From assembly GCA_944325065.1 (NCBI GenBank), contig CALUYS010000013.1, positions 1 through 52,106 of the forward strand: DNA of 52,106 nucleotides. The letters are read 5' to 3'. The notes under the pieces are model-generated. The model saw only the letters and a program-made list of their open reading frames with translations. It was not told the origin of the DNA and searched no databases. Below, in pieces: positions 1-10,166 of the stretch. A program made the translations under genes and the position numbers. Position 1 is the stretch's first letter. Each line of letters starts with the position of its first letter. The stretch is from Candidatus Gastranaerophilales bacterium (GTDB lineage Bacteria; Cyanobacteriota; Vampirovibrionia; Gastranaerophilales; Gastranaerophilaceae).

Positions 1-358
<358 letters not shown>

Positions 359-464
359 TTTTGCAACTTCGGTTGTGTAGGAAATTGATAATTACGTTAA
401 GTTTATTGCATTATGTAATTTTAAGAGTACAAATAGCATTGAAAATTTCAATGTAAAAAGAATT

Positions 465-582
465 TCTGGTGACAAAGCGGCAGCATTCCACCCGTTCCCA
501 TCTCGAACACGGTCGTAAAGACTGCTTGCGGTGACGATACTTGGAGGGTGACCTCCTGGCAAAATAGCTAGTTGCCAGATCC
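465..582 (+). rRNA. 5S ribosomal RNA
   Basis: A 118-nt 5S rRNA lies about 106 nt after 23S in the usual bacterial order. Its ends pair as helix I (TCTGGTGAC at the 5' end with GTTGCCAGA at the 3' end, including a G-U pair). The internal CCACCCGTTCCCATCTCGAA stretch is the conserved loop B/C region. It is followed at once by a rho-independent terminator, so it closes the rRNA operon. Confidence 0.95.
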
Positions 583-590
583 TTTTTTAA

Positions 591-620
591 AAAAGCGAGA
601 ATACAATTCTCGCTTTTTTT
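591..620 (+). terminator. rRNA operon terminator
   Basis: A perfect 8-bp stem (GCGAGAAT, loop ACA, ATTCTCGC) is flanked by A5 and T7, giving a strong intrinsic terminator directly after 5S. The A-run makes it plausibly bidirectional. Confidence 0.9.
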
Positions 621-630
621 ATTATAATAT

Positions 631-658
631 TTTACTTTTTAAACTTTTATTGTAAAAT
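631..658 (+). promoter_or_regulatory. aroE promoter, leaderless start
   Basis: TTTACT (631-636), a 16-nt spacer and TAAAAT (653-658) form a sigma-70 type promoter. Exactly six bases separate the -10 box from the aroE ATG, which puts the A of the ATG at the expected +1. No Shine-Dalgarno sequence is present, consistent with leaderless translation. Confidence 0.5.
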
Positions 659-664
659 TATTAT

Positions 665-1528
665 ATGATACAAAATAAAATTAAAAATATAAAATTGGGT
701 TTAATTGGACATCCTTTAGGACATTCTTTGTCGGCTGTTATTCATAGTGCAGCTATGAAAAGTCTAGGTATTGAAGGTGAATATTTACTTTTTGATACTG
801 AGCCTGAGTATTTAATTAATCAGGTAAAATATTTTAGATCTCAAAATTTTTTGGGTTTCAATGTTACAATTCCATTTAAAGTTCCTATTACTTTATTTTT
901 AGACGATGTTGACAATTTAGCTAACCTTATTTCTTCAGTTAATACTGTTAAAATTACAACGGATAAAAGATTAATAGGTTATAATACCGATGTTTATGGA
1001 TTTAAAAATGCTATTCCTTTTGATTTTGATTTGAAACGTAAAAAAGCTGCTTTAATTGGTTTAGGTGGTGCTTCTCGTGCTATTTTAGCTGCTTTTTCTC
1101 AAATTGATCTTGAATGTGTTGATGTTTATGTACGGAATGTTATTAATGCAAATGAATTTTTGTCTAATTTTCGTATTAATTTTTCAAATCTTAAAGTAAA
1201 TTTATTTCAAATGCAAAATTTGAAAACACTTGAACCTTATAAATTACTTGTAAATGCTACTCCTGTTGGTATGCGTGGACATTCCATGGATTTATCTCCT
1301 GTTGGTGAAACTTTACTTGAAACTTTTAGTAAAGATGCAATTGTTTACGATATTATTTATAATCCTATTAAAACTAAACTTATTAAAGATGCTATGAAAC
1401 TTGGAATAAGAACTATTAATGGTCTAGACATGCTTGTTTTTCAAGCTGCTAAAGCATTTGAGATTTGGACAGGTTTTTCTCCTGATGTTAAGTTAATGAA
1501 AATAGCTGCTTTAGAACAGATGCTTTAA
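665..1528 (+). CDS. aroE: Shikimate dehydrogenase
   Basis: NADP-dependent shikimate dehydrogenase reduces 3-dehydroshikimate to shikimate in chorismate and aromatic amino acid synthesis. The 287-aa protein has the family length. The substrate domain shows GHPLGHSLS (15-23) and NVTIPFK (66-72), with K72 as the catalytic lysine. SVNTV and GYNTD follow, with D109 as the paired catalytic Asp. The nucleotide domain carries GLGGASRAI. The ATG at 665 lies six bases after a TAAAAT -10 box and has no ribosome binding site, so the mRNA is probably leaderless. It heads a run with the flavin reductase (22-nt gap) and radA. Identification is secure. Confidence 0.95.
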   Translation: MIQNKIKNIKLGLIGHPLGHSLSAVIHSAAMKSLGIEGEYLLFDTEPEYLINQVKYFRSQNFLGFNVTIPFKVPITLFLDDVDNLANLISSVNTVKITTDKRLIGYNTDVYGFKNAIPFDFDLKRKKAALIGLGGASRAILAAFSQIDLECVDVYVRNVINANEFLSNFRINFSNLKVNLFQMQNLKTLEPYKLLVNATPVGMRGHSMDLSPVGETLLETFSKDAIVYDIIYNPIKTKLIKDAMKLGIRTINGLDMLVFQAAKAFEIWTGFSPDVKLMKIAALEQML

Positions 1529-1550
1529 GTATTTTTTGTGGGGAATTTTT

Positions 1551-2057
1551 ATGTTTAAAAAATTTGATATTGATAATTTTAATCAAAATCCTTTTAATTT
1601 AATTGGTAATGAATGGATGTTAATTACTTCAAAAAATAAACAAAATAAAAAAGTTAATGCGATGACTGCTTCTTGGGGTGGGCTTGGAATTATGTGGGGA
1701 AAACCTGTTGCATTTGTTGTTATTCGACCTCAAAGATATACAATAGATTTTGTTAATTCTTCAAATAAATTTTCTTTGTGCTTTTTTAATGAAAAATATA
1801 AAAAAACTTTGTCTTATTTTGGTACTGTATCAGGGCGTGATGAGGATAAAATTAGCAATTCGGATTTGACAATCGTTGAAAATTCTGACATTCCTTATTT
1901 TTATGAGTCAAAAATTGTTCTTTTCTGTTCAAATTTATATAAACAAAAATTTGAAGAAAATTGTTTTATAGATAAGCAAATAATTGAAAAATGGTATCCA
2001 AATAAAGATTATCATTATATTTATATAGCTTCAATAAATCAAATTTTACAAAAATAA
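1551..2057 (+). CDS. Flavin reductase-like protein
   Basis: A 168-aa member of the flavin reductase-like (FMN-binding split barrel, DIM6/NTAB) family. These proteins bind FMN and reduce flavin or act as flavoprotein partners; the substrate cannot be read from sequence. The N-terminal NAMTASWGGLGIMWGKPV stretch is the typical FMN-phosphate region, followed by FVVIRPQRYT and NKFSLCFF. An in-frame TTG at 1536 would add five residues, but GGGGA at 1540-1544 sits seven bases before the ATG at 1551, so the ATG is the better start. It lies between aroE and radA (14-nt gap), probably co-transcribed. The specific role is unknown. Confidence 0.8.
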   Translation: MFKKFDIDNFNQNPFNLIGNEWMLITSKNKQNKKVNAMTASWGGLGIMWGKPVAFVVIRPQRYTIDFVNSSNKFSLCFFNEKYKKTLSYFGTVSGRDEDKISNSDLTIVENSDIPYFYESKIVLFCSNLYKQKFEENCFIDKQIIEKWYPNKDYHYIYIASINQILQK

Positions 2058-2071
2058 ATCGGTATATTTAT

Positions 2072-3469
2072 ATGGAAAAAGTTAAAACTAAGTGGATTTG
2101 TCAAAATTGTGGGTATGAAACTGCAAAGTATTTAGGTAAATGTCCTGATTGTTTTAGTTGGGGTACTATTGTTGAAGAAAAAGTTTGTAGTCAAAATAAT
2201 AAAACATCTAGTTTGTCAATTAAAAATTTTAATAATCAAAAGCCTGAATTATTATCAAGTATAAATTTTAATCAAATTGATAATATAAAACGTCAAAAAA
2301 GTGGTATTGATGAATTTGACCGTGTAACAGGTGGTGGTTTGGTTTTAGGTTCTTTAAACTTAATAGCTGGAGATCCTGGCATTGGAAAGTCGACACTTTT
2401 GCTTCAAGTCTGTTCAAAGTTGGCTAAAAATGGTTTAAAATTGCTATATGTTTCTGCTGAAGAATCGGCTATTCAAATTAAACTTCGTGCTAATCGTTTA
2501 AATATTAATTCTGATAACTTATATATTTATACCAATACTAATTTTGAATTAATTGAAATGCAAATTAATGATTTAAAGCCTGATATTTTAGTTATTGATA
2601 GTATTCAAACTATATTTAAATCAACTTTAAGTTCTGTTTCAGGAACTGTTTCTCAAATAAAAGAATGCACGTTATCATTTATGCAAATCGCCAAAACATT
2701 AAATATAACGATAATAATTGTTGGGCATGTTACTAAAGATGGCAATATTGCTGGTCCAAAAATTCTTGAGCACATGGTAGATAGTGTATTTTATTTTGAA
2801 GGTGATAAGTATAAATCTTATAGAATATTGCGTTGCAATAAAAATAGATTTGGTGCAACTGATGAACTTGGAATGTTTGAAATGGAAGAATTTGGGTTAA
2901 GACAAATTTTAAATCCAAGTGAGTTATTTTTAAATAAACATAAAGAAGATGATAATGGTATTTCAGGTAGCGTTATTGTTGCGACAAATGATGGCAATCG
3001 TCCTTTGCTTGTTGAAATTGAATCTCTTGTTGGTGTAACTCCATATCCATCCCCAAGGCGTGTTGCTAATGGTGTTGATTATAACCGCTTACTTCAAATT
3101 TTGGCTGTGTTAGAAAAAAGACTTGGATTAAATTTAAGTAAGCAAGATGTTTATGTTAATGTAGCTGGTGGGTTAAATATTTATGAACCATCTTCTGATT
3201 TAGGTATTGCTGTTGCTATTTTATCTTGTGCTTATGATGTTGTTTTTGACCCTAAAACGGTTCTTTTAGGTGAAATATCACTATCTGGTTATATAAAAAA
3301 TGTAACTAATATTGAAAAACGTATCTTAGAAGCACAAAAGTTAGGATTTAATCGTATTATTATTCCAAAACAACAAAATAAAAAATTTAAAGATTTCAAA
3401 ATAAAAATTCTTGAAGTTGAAAAATTAAAAGATGTTGTCAAGTTGTGTATTGGAAATTTAAAGAAATAA
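2072..3469 (+). CDS. radA: DNA repair protein RadA (Sms)
   Basis: RadA is a RecA-like ATPase and helicase that drives branch migration during recombination and repair. The order of parts is canonical for 465 aa. An N-terminal C4 zinc finger (C10, C13, C24, C27) is followed by a RecA core with Walker A GDPGIGKST near residue 105. The RadA-specific KNRFG motif follows, then a C-terminal Lon-protease-like domain (VYVNVAGGLNIYEPSSDLGI) that serves as a scaffold rather than a protease. It is the last gene of the aroE run; the following 1.5 kb contains no intact gene. Confidence 0.96.
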   Translation: MEKVKTKWICQNCGYETAKYLGKCPDCFSWGTIVEEKVCSQNNKTSSLSIKNFNNQKPELLSSINFNQIDNIKRQKSGIDEFDRVTGGGLVLGSLNLIAGDPGIGKSTLLLQVCSKLAKNGLKLLYVSAEESAIQIKLRANRLNINSDNLYIYTNTNFELIEMQINDLKPDILVIDSIQTIFKSTLSSVSGTVSQIKECTLSFMQIAKTLNITIIIVGHVTKDGNIAGPKILEHMVDSVFYFEGDKYKSYRILRCNKNRFGATDELGMFEMEEFGLRQILNPSELFLNKHKEDDNGISGSVIVATNDGNRPLLVEIESLVGVTPYPSPRRVANGVDYNRLLQILAVLEKRLGLNLSKQDVYVNVAGGLNIYEPSSDLGIAVAILSCAYDVVFDPKTVLLGEISLSGYIKNVTNIEKRILEAQKLGFNRIIIPKQQNKKFKDFKIKILEVEKLKDVVKLCIGNLKK

Positions 3470-4103
3470 AAATAATTTATCTATTTTTAATTATTTCTAT
3501 AAGAAAATTGTTACTAATTTTTATTGGTTCAATTTGATGTAAGTTTCTATAAGCAATAAGTATTTATTATTTTTTTTTAGTACGATAAATAGCATTCATA
3601 ATTTTTAATAACATTACTTACATTTCTTTAATACCACTTAAATTATTATTTGTATATTTTTTTGATTAAATTTATTCATTCAATTTAAAGTGTCAGTATT
3701 TATCAATTATATTTCCATCTTAGAATCATCCTAATTGTTCTCAAAGCAACCCTGCTTTTGTATATTTTTCGCTATTAATTAAATTATTATCAATCGTTAT
3801 ATCAATAGCTATTACTTTTTCTTATTTGCTATTTTGGTGAATTCCTGTCTTATTTTCACCATAAATATGAGTATATTTATTATAAAGCTATTTTTCTTAT
3901 TCTTAAGTTCGTAAACTACTTCCTATATCAAATTTTATATTATTTCTATAATATAATTTATAAAATTCAAAAATTTTTTTTGCCTTTTGGAGAAAGTTTA
4001 TTCATTTTTTTTAAATTACTTTCTCCGATAAATGATTTTAATATTTTGTTTATTGATTAATAATACTACAAAAAGAATTTATTTATTAAATAAGTTTAAT
4101 AAA
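3470..4103 (-). other. Gene-free AT-rich stretch, decayed coding relic
   Basis: No intact gene is present. On the minus strand, roughly 3930 to 3640, one frame reads like worn coding sequence (YGENKTGIHQNSK, later KVIAIDITIDNN) broken by many stops, so a dead gene is likely; its family is not recognisable. A 9-bp inverted repeat (GGAGAAAGT 3989-3997 and ACTTTCTCC 4018-4026) lies near the right end without a T-run. The block ends where the IS30-like element begins. Confidence 0.35.
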
Positions 4104-4864
4104 CAATTGCAACACTATTACTTAAGATGAAGTAGAATAGCAAGGAAAAGGAAATAGTAAATATAAAACAATTTTAGAACATTTAAGTTTTATAGAACGA
4201 AATAAAATAACAATACTTCATTGCAAAAGTTTATCAATAAGAAAAATAGCAAAAGAATTAGGCAGAAGCCCAAGTACGATATCAAGAGAATTAAATCGTC
4301 CAGAAGCCTTTTATTACAGAGGTAAATACATAGGCTCTCAAACAGACATCAGAGTCAAAAATAAATGAAAAGAATTGCATAAAAATGAAAGAATTCATAT
4401 CTGTCATTACGTTGGGTACAAGATTTTATTAAAAATAACTTAAAATATGGTTATTTTACCCAAAAAATAAATTATGGTATTTATTACTAGTATGCCCAAA
4501 TGGAAGACAAACAAGAATACTGGGATTTTTATATCGTTGAACAGGAAAGAATTAAAATAAATGAATAAAAAAAATTAGTTCGTTTTGAAGCATATAAAAT
4601 AGAATTAAGAAGAATAAAAAAGAAATAATCAAGCTGTTTAACATTTATGGTTAATAGATTTAGCCCGTAAAATTATTATTAAAAAAAACGGTTTAAAAAA
4701 ACATCTAACACCACATCCAATTTGATAAGTAGTCAAATAAGACCGTATCGAAATACAGTTAAAAGTATAAGATATAATAATGTATGTTAGTTCTTTAAAT
4801 AAGAAAAAGAATCTTACTTATATTTCATCTGAACAAGTTTTCAAACTTCATATTGTTGCGGTTG
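4104..4864 (+). mobile_element. IS30-like element, degenerate deletion derivative (copy 1)
   Basis: The ends are near-perfect inverted repeats: CAATTGCAACACTAT (4104-4118) and ATATTGTTGCGGTTG (4850-4864). The left part encodes a transposase N-terminus with an IS30-type helix-turn-helix (LSIRKIAKELGRSPSTISRE) before stops and frameshifts. The DDE catalytic core is absent. Right-end sequence near 4795-4864 resembles the extreme C-terminus of IS30 transposases. At 761 bp it is shorter than a full IS30 (about 1.0-1.2 kb). It shares its arrangement with the copy at 25534-26370 but has lost a further internal segment, so it is inactive by itself. Confidence 0.75.
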
Positions 4865-4972
4865 ATTTTTAAACTCTTGCAAAATGTAATTATGTGTATT
4901 TATTTGAATATTTTATGATTTTGTATTATTCTCAATAATAGAATAAAGATTATATTAAAATGAGGAAAAGAT

Positions 4973-6070
4973 ATGTTAAGAGCTGGTATTGTTGGGCTTC
5001 CAAATGTTGGTAAATCGACTTTATTTAATGCATTGACTCAAAGTGTGAATGCTCAAAGTGCTAATTATCCTTTTTGTACTATTGAACCTAATGTTGGTGT
5101 CGTAACTATTCCTGATGAACGATTATATATTTTACAAGATTTAGTCAAAACACAAACTGTTATTCCAACAGCAATTGAATTTGTAGACATTGCAGGACTT
5201 GTAAAAGGTGCAAGCAAAGGTGAAGGGCTTGGCAATCAGTTTTTGGCAAATATTCGTGAAGTTGATGCCATTATTGAAGTTGTTCGTTGTTTTGATGATC
5301 CAGACACTATTCATGTTAACGGAAAAATTGACCCTATTTCTGATATTGAAACTATTAATCTTGAGCTTGCTTTGGCGGATTTATCATCTATCGAAAAAAG
5401 AATTGCAAGAATTGCTAAAAATGTTAAATCAAAAGACAAAGAAGCAATAATTGAAAATAACGTACTTCAAAAAATGTCAAAACTACTTGAAGATGGCAAA
5501 TTTGTAAATATTTACGATAATTTTGAAGGTGATGAACTTGAAGCTATTAAAAAAATGCACTTTTTGACAATAAAACCTGTTATTTATGCTGCAAATGTTT
5601 CTGAGTTTGATTTAAAAAATGGTAATGATTATGTTAATAAAGTTAAAGAATATGCAAAAACACATAATGCTGAAGTTGTTATAATTTCTGCGGCAATTGA
5701 AGCGGAATTATCCCAACTTGACAAAAAAGAAGCAAAAGATTATTTAAATGAGCTTGGTGTTGAATCATCAGGCATTGAACGTATGATAAAATCGGTTTAC
5801 CATTTACTTGATTTAAGAACTTATATTACAGCTGGTGTTAAAGAAGTGCGTGCTTGGACTATTCATGCTGGTGACACAGCTTCGCAAGCAGCAGGAGTCA
5901 TTCATACAGATTTTGAAAGAGGCTTCATTCGTGCTGAGGTTGTTTCCTACAATGATTTTGTTTCCTCAGGCTCTTTAAACACTGCAAAAGAGAAAGGTCT
6001 TGTTCGACTTGAAGGAAAAGATTATATTGTTCAAGATGGTGATATCATGCACTTTAGGTTTAATGTTTAA
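4973..6070 (+). CDS. ychF: Ribosome-binding ATPase/GTPase YchF
   Basis: YchF (OLA1 family) is a universally conserved Obg-related P-loop NTPase that prefers ATP and binds ribosomes. The 365-aa protein has the G1 motif GLPNVGKST (8-16), the switch region FVDIAGLVKGASKGEGLGN, and the family's altered G4. It ends in a TGS-like domain (IHTDFERGFIRAEVVSYNDF). GAGGAAAAG seven bases before the ATG supports the start. The 3' end overlaps the convergent phospholipase D-like gene by 11 bp. Confidence 0.96.
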   Translation: MLRAGIVGLPNVGKSTLFNALTQSVNAQSANYPFCTIEPNVGVVTIPDERLYILQDLVKTQTVIPTAIEFVDIAGLVKGASKGEGLGNQFLANIREVDAIIEVVRCFDDPDTIHVNGKIDPISDIETINLELALADLSSIEKRIARIAKNVKSKDKEAIIENNVLQKMSKLLEDGKFVNIYDNFEGDELEAIKKMHFLTIKPVIYAANVSEFDLKNGNDYVNKVKEYAKTHNAEVVIISAAIEAELSQLDKKEAKDYLNELGVESSGIERMIKSVYHLLDLRTYITAGVKEVRAWTIHAGDTASQAAGVIHTDFERGFIRAEVVSYNDFVSSGSLNTAKEKGLVRLEGKDYIVQDGDIMHFRFNV

Positions 6071-7829
6071 GTTTGCAAAATTTATCAGCTTTATCAATGA
6101 ATCCGTCATAATTGTTGTCAACTCCATCACAACACGAATTTATACTATCTAAAGATTCAGGTTTTGGGATTTTGTATAGCCATTTTTCATCTATACGTTC
6201 CCAATTATACATAAAATAATTTATTATATCTTTTGCTATAAACTTATCTTTAAAAATAATTGTGTTTTCATCATTTTTATTGACACCTGCGAAACTAAAA
6301 TTCATGGAGCCTAAAATTACATACTTTTCATCAATAACCATTGCTTTTGTATGCATTTTACCTGCCATATTTTCAACTTTAACTTTTATTCTATTTTTTC
6401 TTAATAAATCAACTTTTGAACTTTTGTGGTTTGCACTTGTGGCATCCATTAATATAAATATATTTACATTTCTTTTTTGTGCTTCGATTAACGCTGTTAT
6501 TAATTCTTTATGTGTTAAATAAAAAATCGGGATATAAATATTTTTTTTACTATTTTTGACTAATGGTATAATTTTGTTTGTGATTACATCATATTTTGGT
6601 GAAAAATAAATATTTATATCAAAATTATTCATCTTTATATTTTCAAAATTATTAAGATTTTTTTTATTATGAAATTTACCATCATACATTTGTTCAAATT
6701 CAGTTAAATATGCATTTGCAACATTTTTATTTTTTATATAAACTAAAATATTTGAATTAAAACCATTTATACAACTATCTGTCAAATTTGTTGAACCTGT
6801 TATTACTTCTTTATTGTCTATAATTATAAATTTGTTATGCATCAATTTATCATCTTTTGAATCTGTATTGTCAGATGTTGAATATTTAATTTTTGAAATT
6901 AATTTTATAGTATCATTGTAATAGCTTTCATTCTTTGAATTTAAATCATATACAATTCTAACTTTAATATTTTTTTTATTTTGGGCATTTAAAATTGCTT
7001 TTTCAATATCAGGTACATTTTCATAACCAAAAATGGCTATATCAATTGTTGATAATGCATTATTGATAGCATTTAAAACAACTTTACACATTTTATTGTC
7101 GCAATTAGAACTTGGTCTTTCTTTATTTATAAAATTTGAATAATAAAAACAAATATCACTATAACACTTTTCATCAATAAATTTGTATTTATATTGTCTT
7201 ATAGAATCCTTCAAAATACAGTTATGACAGGGGTTATAATTTCTAATATCTTTTATAATTTTTGGTTTTTTAATATCAAAAATATATTTGCAAGTAAATT
7301 TATGATAAATATTATTTTTTGTGTTTAAAACATAATAATTATGTTTTTTTAAAATATCAAAATTATTTTTGACTTTATAAATATCTTGATATTTTGAATA
7401 TTCATATTTTTTATAACAATTTGGATCTATAATTGCAAGACCATTTTTAAGAAGGGTAATAGCTAAATTTTGATTATCAATATAAATATCGCCATAATAA
7501 TCAGATTCTTTTGTTTTCATATAATTTTTTAAAATAATCTTTTTATCTTTAACATTTGTATTTAAATATTTTAAAATATTTTCTTCAAGTGCTAAATAAT
7601 AAAGTTTATTAAACCCAAGGTTTGTTTCATTTTGTTTAAAATTATATATACCATTAATATAAACAACTTCGCAATTTGTTTTATTGTCAAAATTAATACA
7701 CAATTTATTTGGTGATAATATTCGATTAACATTCCCTGTTTTTGTATCATGTTTTAATGTAATAAACAAAATAAATATAAAAATAATTATTAAAATTGCA
7801 ACATAATATATAATATTTTTTAATTTCAT
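6060..7829 (-). CDS. Membrane-anchored SNase-like / phospholipase D-like fusion
   Basis: A 589-aa protein with an unusual set of parts. It starts with one membrane segment (about 5-26). Next is a staphylococcal-nuclease-like fold (SDYYGDIYIDNQNLAITLLK, ending in GLAIID) in which the catalytic arginines are not evident. A Cys cluster follows (FTCKYI then YNPCHNCI), like the Ada-type zinc domain found beside such folds. Two phospholipase D motifs come next: MHNKFIIID (H331, K333) and MHTKAMVID (H493, K495), each with a GSTN/GSMN follow-up, the pair needed for one active site. The C-terminus has CCDGVDNNYDGFID, a Ca-binding-like motif as in MopE-type repeats. It probably faces outward as a nuclease or phosphodiesterase; the substrate is unknown. 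Confidence 0.75.
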   Translation of the reverse strand: MKLKNIIYYVAILIIIFIFILFITLKHDTKTGNVNRILSPNKLCINFDNKTNCEVVYINGIYNFKQNETNLGFNKLYYLALEENILKYLNTNVKDKKIILKNYMKTKESDYYGDIYIDNQNLAITLLKNGLAIIDPNCYKKYEYSKYQDIYKVKNNFDILKKHNYYVLNTKNNIYHKFTCKYIFDIKKPKIIKDIRNYNPCHNCILKDSIRQYKYKFIDEKCYSDICFYYSNFINKERPSSNCDNKMCKVVLNAINNALSTIDIAIFGYENVPDIEKAILNAQNKKNIKVRIVYDLNSKNESYYNDTIKLISKIKYSTSDNTDSKDDKLMHNKFIIIDNKEVITGSTNLTDSCINGFNSNILVYIKNKNVANAYLTEFEQMYDGKFHNKKNLNNFENIKMNNFDINIYFSPKYDVITNKIIPLVKNSKKNIYIPIFYLTHKELITALIEAQKRNVNIFILMDATSANHKSSKVDLLRKNRIKVKVENMAGKMHTKAMVIDEKYVILGSMNFSFAGVNKNDENTIIFKDKFIAKDIINYFMYNWERIDEKWLYKIPKPESLDSINSCCDGVDNNYDGFIDKADKFCKLKH

Positions 7830-7934
7830 ATAAAAGATTATAATACAATTGTATTAAAAAGGCTGGTAAATTAAATAAAAAAATAGTAAAATAGAAGAAA
7901 AGAAAGATAAATATAATGGATAGAATAGATTAAA

Positions 7935-10166
7935 ATGCAGCAAATACATTCATTTGAAGAATTAAAAGAAATTTTAGTTGAACAAAAACGTGATAAAAAA
8001 GATATAGAAGAAATAGAACAGGCATATTTTTATGCAAAAAAAGTACATGAAGGTCAATATCGTGTAAGTGAAGAACCGTATATTGTTCACCCACTTGTTG
8101 TTGCAAAAATACTTGCAGATTTGATTGTTGACAAATCGACGATAATTGCTGCGTTGCTTCATGATGTATTGGAAGATACAGATACAAAGCCCGAAGCAAT
8201 TAAAGAACGTTTTGGAGATGATGTTTTAAATTTAGTTTTAGGCGTGACAAAATTAGGGAAATATCAGTTTAAATCAAAAGAACAACGACAAGCTGAAAAC
8301 TTTCGTCGTATGATAATAGCGATGGCAAATGATATACGTGTTATATTTTTAAAACTTGCTGATAGACTCCATAATATGCGAACACTCAATTATATGGCCC
8401 AAGCGAAACAACAAAAAATAGCACAAGAAACTTTGGATATATTTGCACCACTTGCTCATAGACTAGGTATTGGTAAAATAAAAGCTGAGTTAGAAGATTT
8501 ATCATTAAGATATTTGCATCCTGATAAATATTTTGAAATAGCCCAGCTTGTTTCACAAAAAAAACAAGAACGAGAACAGACTGTTCAAATGCTCATTGAA
8601 AGTATTTCTAAAACACTAAAACTTAACGGAATAAATGCACAAATTCAAGGTCGGGCAAAACATTATTATAGTATTTACAATAAAATGAAACGTACAAATA
8701 TGGCATTTCACGATTTGTATGATATAACAGCTGTTCGAGTTATTGTTGAAACAGAACGAGAGTGTTATGAAGTTTTAGGCATAATTCACTCTCAATTTAA
8801 ACCCATAGCTGGAAGATTTAAAGACTATATAGCAATGCCTAAAGCAAACATGTACAGATCGCTACATACATCAGTTTTAGGTCCACGTTCAAAACCATTA
8901 GAAGTCCAAATAAGAACCAGACAAATGCATGAAGTGGCAGAATATGGTGTTGCCGCACATTGGAAGTATAAAGAAGCAGGTGGTCCTGCAATAAATAATA
9001 AAGAAGAAGATATCAAATTCAGCTGGATGAGAAAATTTATTGAGCTAGATAAAGAAGCTAATAATACTAATGAATTTGTAGACCAAGTAAAATCGTATTT
9101 TTATGAAAATGAAGTTTTTGTTTTTACTCCTATGGGAGATGTTTTTGATTTACCACAAGGTGCTACAGCTATTGATTTTGCATTTCGCATACACTCTGAT
9201 GTTGGAAGTAAAACGGTTGGTGCTCTTATTAATGGACGTATTGCACAACTTGATACGGCACTTGTTAATGGTGATATTGTTGAAATTCTTACATCAAAAA
9301 ATGCAACTCCAAGACTTGATTGGCTTAATTTTGCAAAATCAAAAGCAGCTCAAAGCAAAATAAAACAGTGGTTTAAGAAAAATAAACGTGAAGAACATAT
9401 AATTATTGGTCGTAATCTTCTTGAAGCGGAGTTAACCAAAAATGTTTTTGACGAAAAAATTAAAAGTGAAGAATTAAATAAAGTTGCATTGGAGATGAAT
9501 TATAGAACTGCTGAAGATTTACTTGCAGCTTTAGGATATGGAGAAACTACGGTTGTTAAAATTATTAACCGACTTAAAAAAGATGAAGAAACTGAAAAAG
9601 AATTAAAAGATAACGAAAGTTTTATTCAAACAAGAAAAAAACGTAAAACAAAGGATGACATTGTTGGGCTTGAAGGTATGCTTTATACTTTTGCAAAATG
9701 TTGTTCACCTGTTCGTGGTGAAGAAATTGTTGGTGTTGTGACTTGTTCAAAGGGTGTATCTATCCATCGTAAAGATTGTAATTCTTTATATAATGTTCCA
9801 CAGGAAAGGTTAATGAATATTACTTGGGCTGAAAATACTTCAAATAAAACCTATATAACCTCAATACGTGTTGATGTTCAGGATAAATTAGGAATGTTAA
9901 AGGAAATTTTAACAACCTTAACAGAATGCAATGCTAATGTAAGCTATGCTAATATTAAATCAAATAAAGCAAAAAATATAGGTATACTATATTTAGGGAT
10001 TGAGGTTGACAATATAGATAGACTTCGTCGTGTAATAACTTCACTTCAAAGTATTCCTGAAGTTTATTCTGTCAAACGTGTTTCTGTTAATAACTGTTTA
10101 AAAAATAACGGTAAAGCTAATAAAACTCAAACGAGCAGCTCCAACCGCAAAACTCATTCAAAATAG
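7935..10166 (+). CDS. rel: Bifunctional (p)ppGpp synthetase/hydrolase Rel
   Basis: This is the stringent-response enzyme that makes and degrades (p)ppGpp. The 743-aa protein has the full long-RSH order. An N-terminal HD hydrolase domain carries YIVHP and HDVLEDT (H76, D77), so hydrolysis is likely intact. The synthetase domain shows GRFKDYIA, NMYRSLHT and EVQIRT, then AEYGVAAHWKYK. A TGS domain begins near VFVFTPMGDV, followed by a Cys-rich region (AKCCSPVRGE, IHRKDC) and a C-terminal ACT domain. TATAAT at 7912-7917 gives a very short leader with no Shine-Dalgarno. The gene converges on nadE with a 13-bp overlap. It is also called relA or spoT; only one long RSH is seen here. Confidence 0.95.
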   Translation: MQQIHSFEELKEILVEQKRDKKDIEEIEQAYFYAKKVHEGQYRVSEEPYIVHPLVVAKILADLIVDKSTIIAALLHDVLEDTDTKPEAIKERFGDDVLNLVLGVTKLGKYQFKSKEQRQAENFRRMIIAMANDIRVIFLKLADRLHNMRTLNYMAQAKQQKIAQETLDIFAPLAHRLGIGKIKAELEDLSLRYLHPDKYFEIAQLVSQKKQEREQTVQMLIESISKTLKLNGINAQIQGRAKHYYSIYNKMKRTNMAFHDLYDITAVRVIVETERECYEVLGIIHSQFKPIAGRFKDYIAMPKANMYRSLHTSVLGPRSKPLEVQIRTRQMHEVAEYGVAAHWKYKEAGGPAINNKEEDIKFSWMRKFIELDKEANNTNEFVDQVKSYFYENEVFVFTPMGDVFDLPQGATAIDFAFRIHSDVGSKTVGALINGRIAQLDTALVNGDIVEILTSKNATPRLDWLNFAKSKAAQSKIKQWFKKNKREEHIIIGRNLLEAELTKNVFDEKIKSEELNKVALEMNYRTAEDLLAALGYGETTVVKIINRLKKDEETEKELKDNESFIQTRKKRKTKDDIVGLEGMLYTFAKCCSPVRGEEIVGVVTCSKGVSIHRKDCNSLYNVPQERLMNITWAENTSNKTYITSIRVDVQDKLGMLKEILTTLTECNANVSYANIKSNKAKNIGILYLGIEVDNIDRLRRVITSLQSIPEVYSVKRVSVNNCLKNNGKANKTQTSSSNRKTHSK

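Noticed and set aside
1536-1550. TTG start for the flavin reductase
   Set aside because: The GGGGA ribosome binding site at 1540-1544 lies within this extension and fits ATG 1551.
3640-3930. TGA read as tryptophan (recoded genetic code) in the relic region
   Set aside because: All intact genes in the window have no internal TGA and use TGG for Trp, so this is decay rather than recoding.
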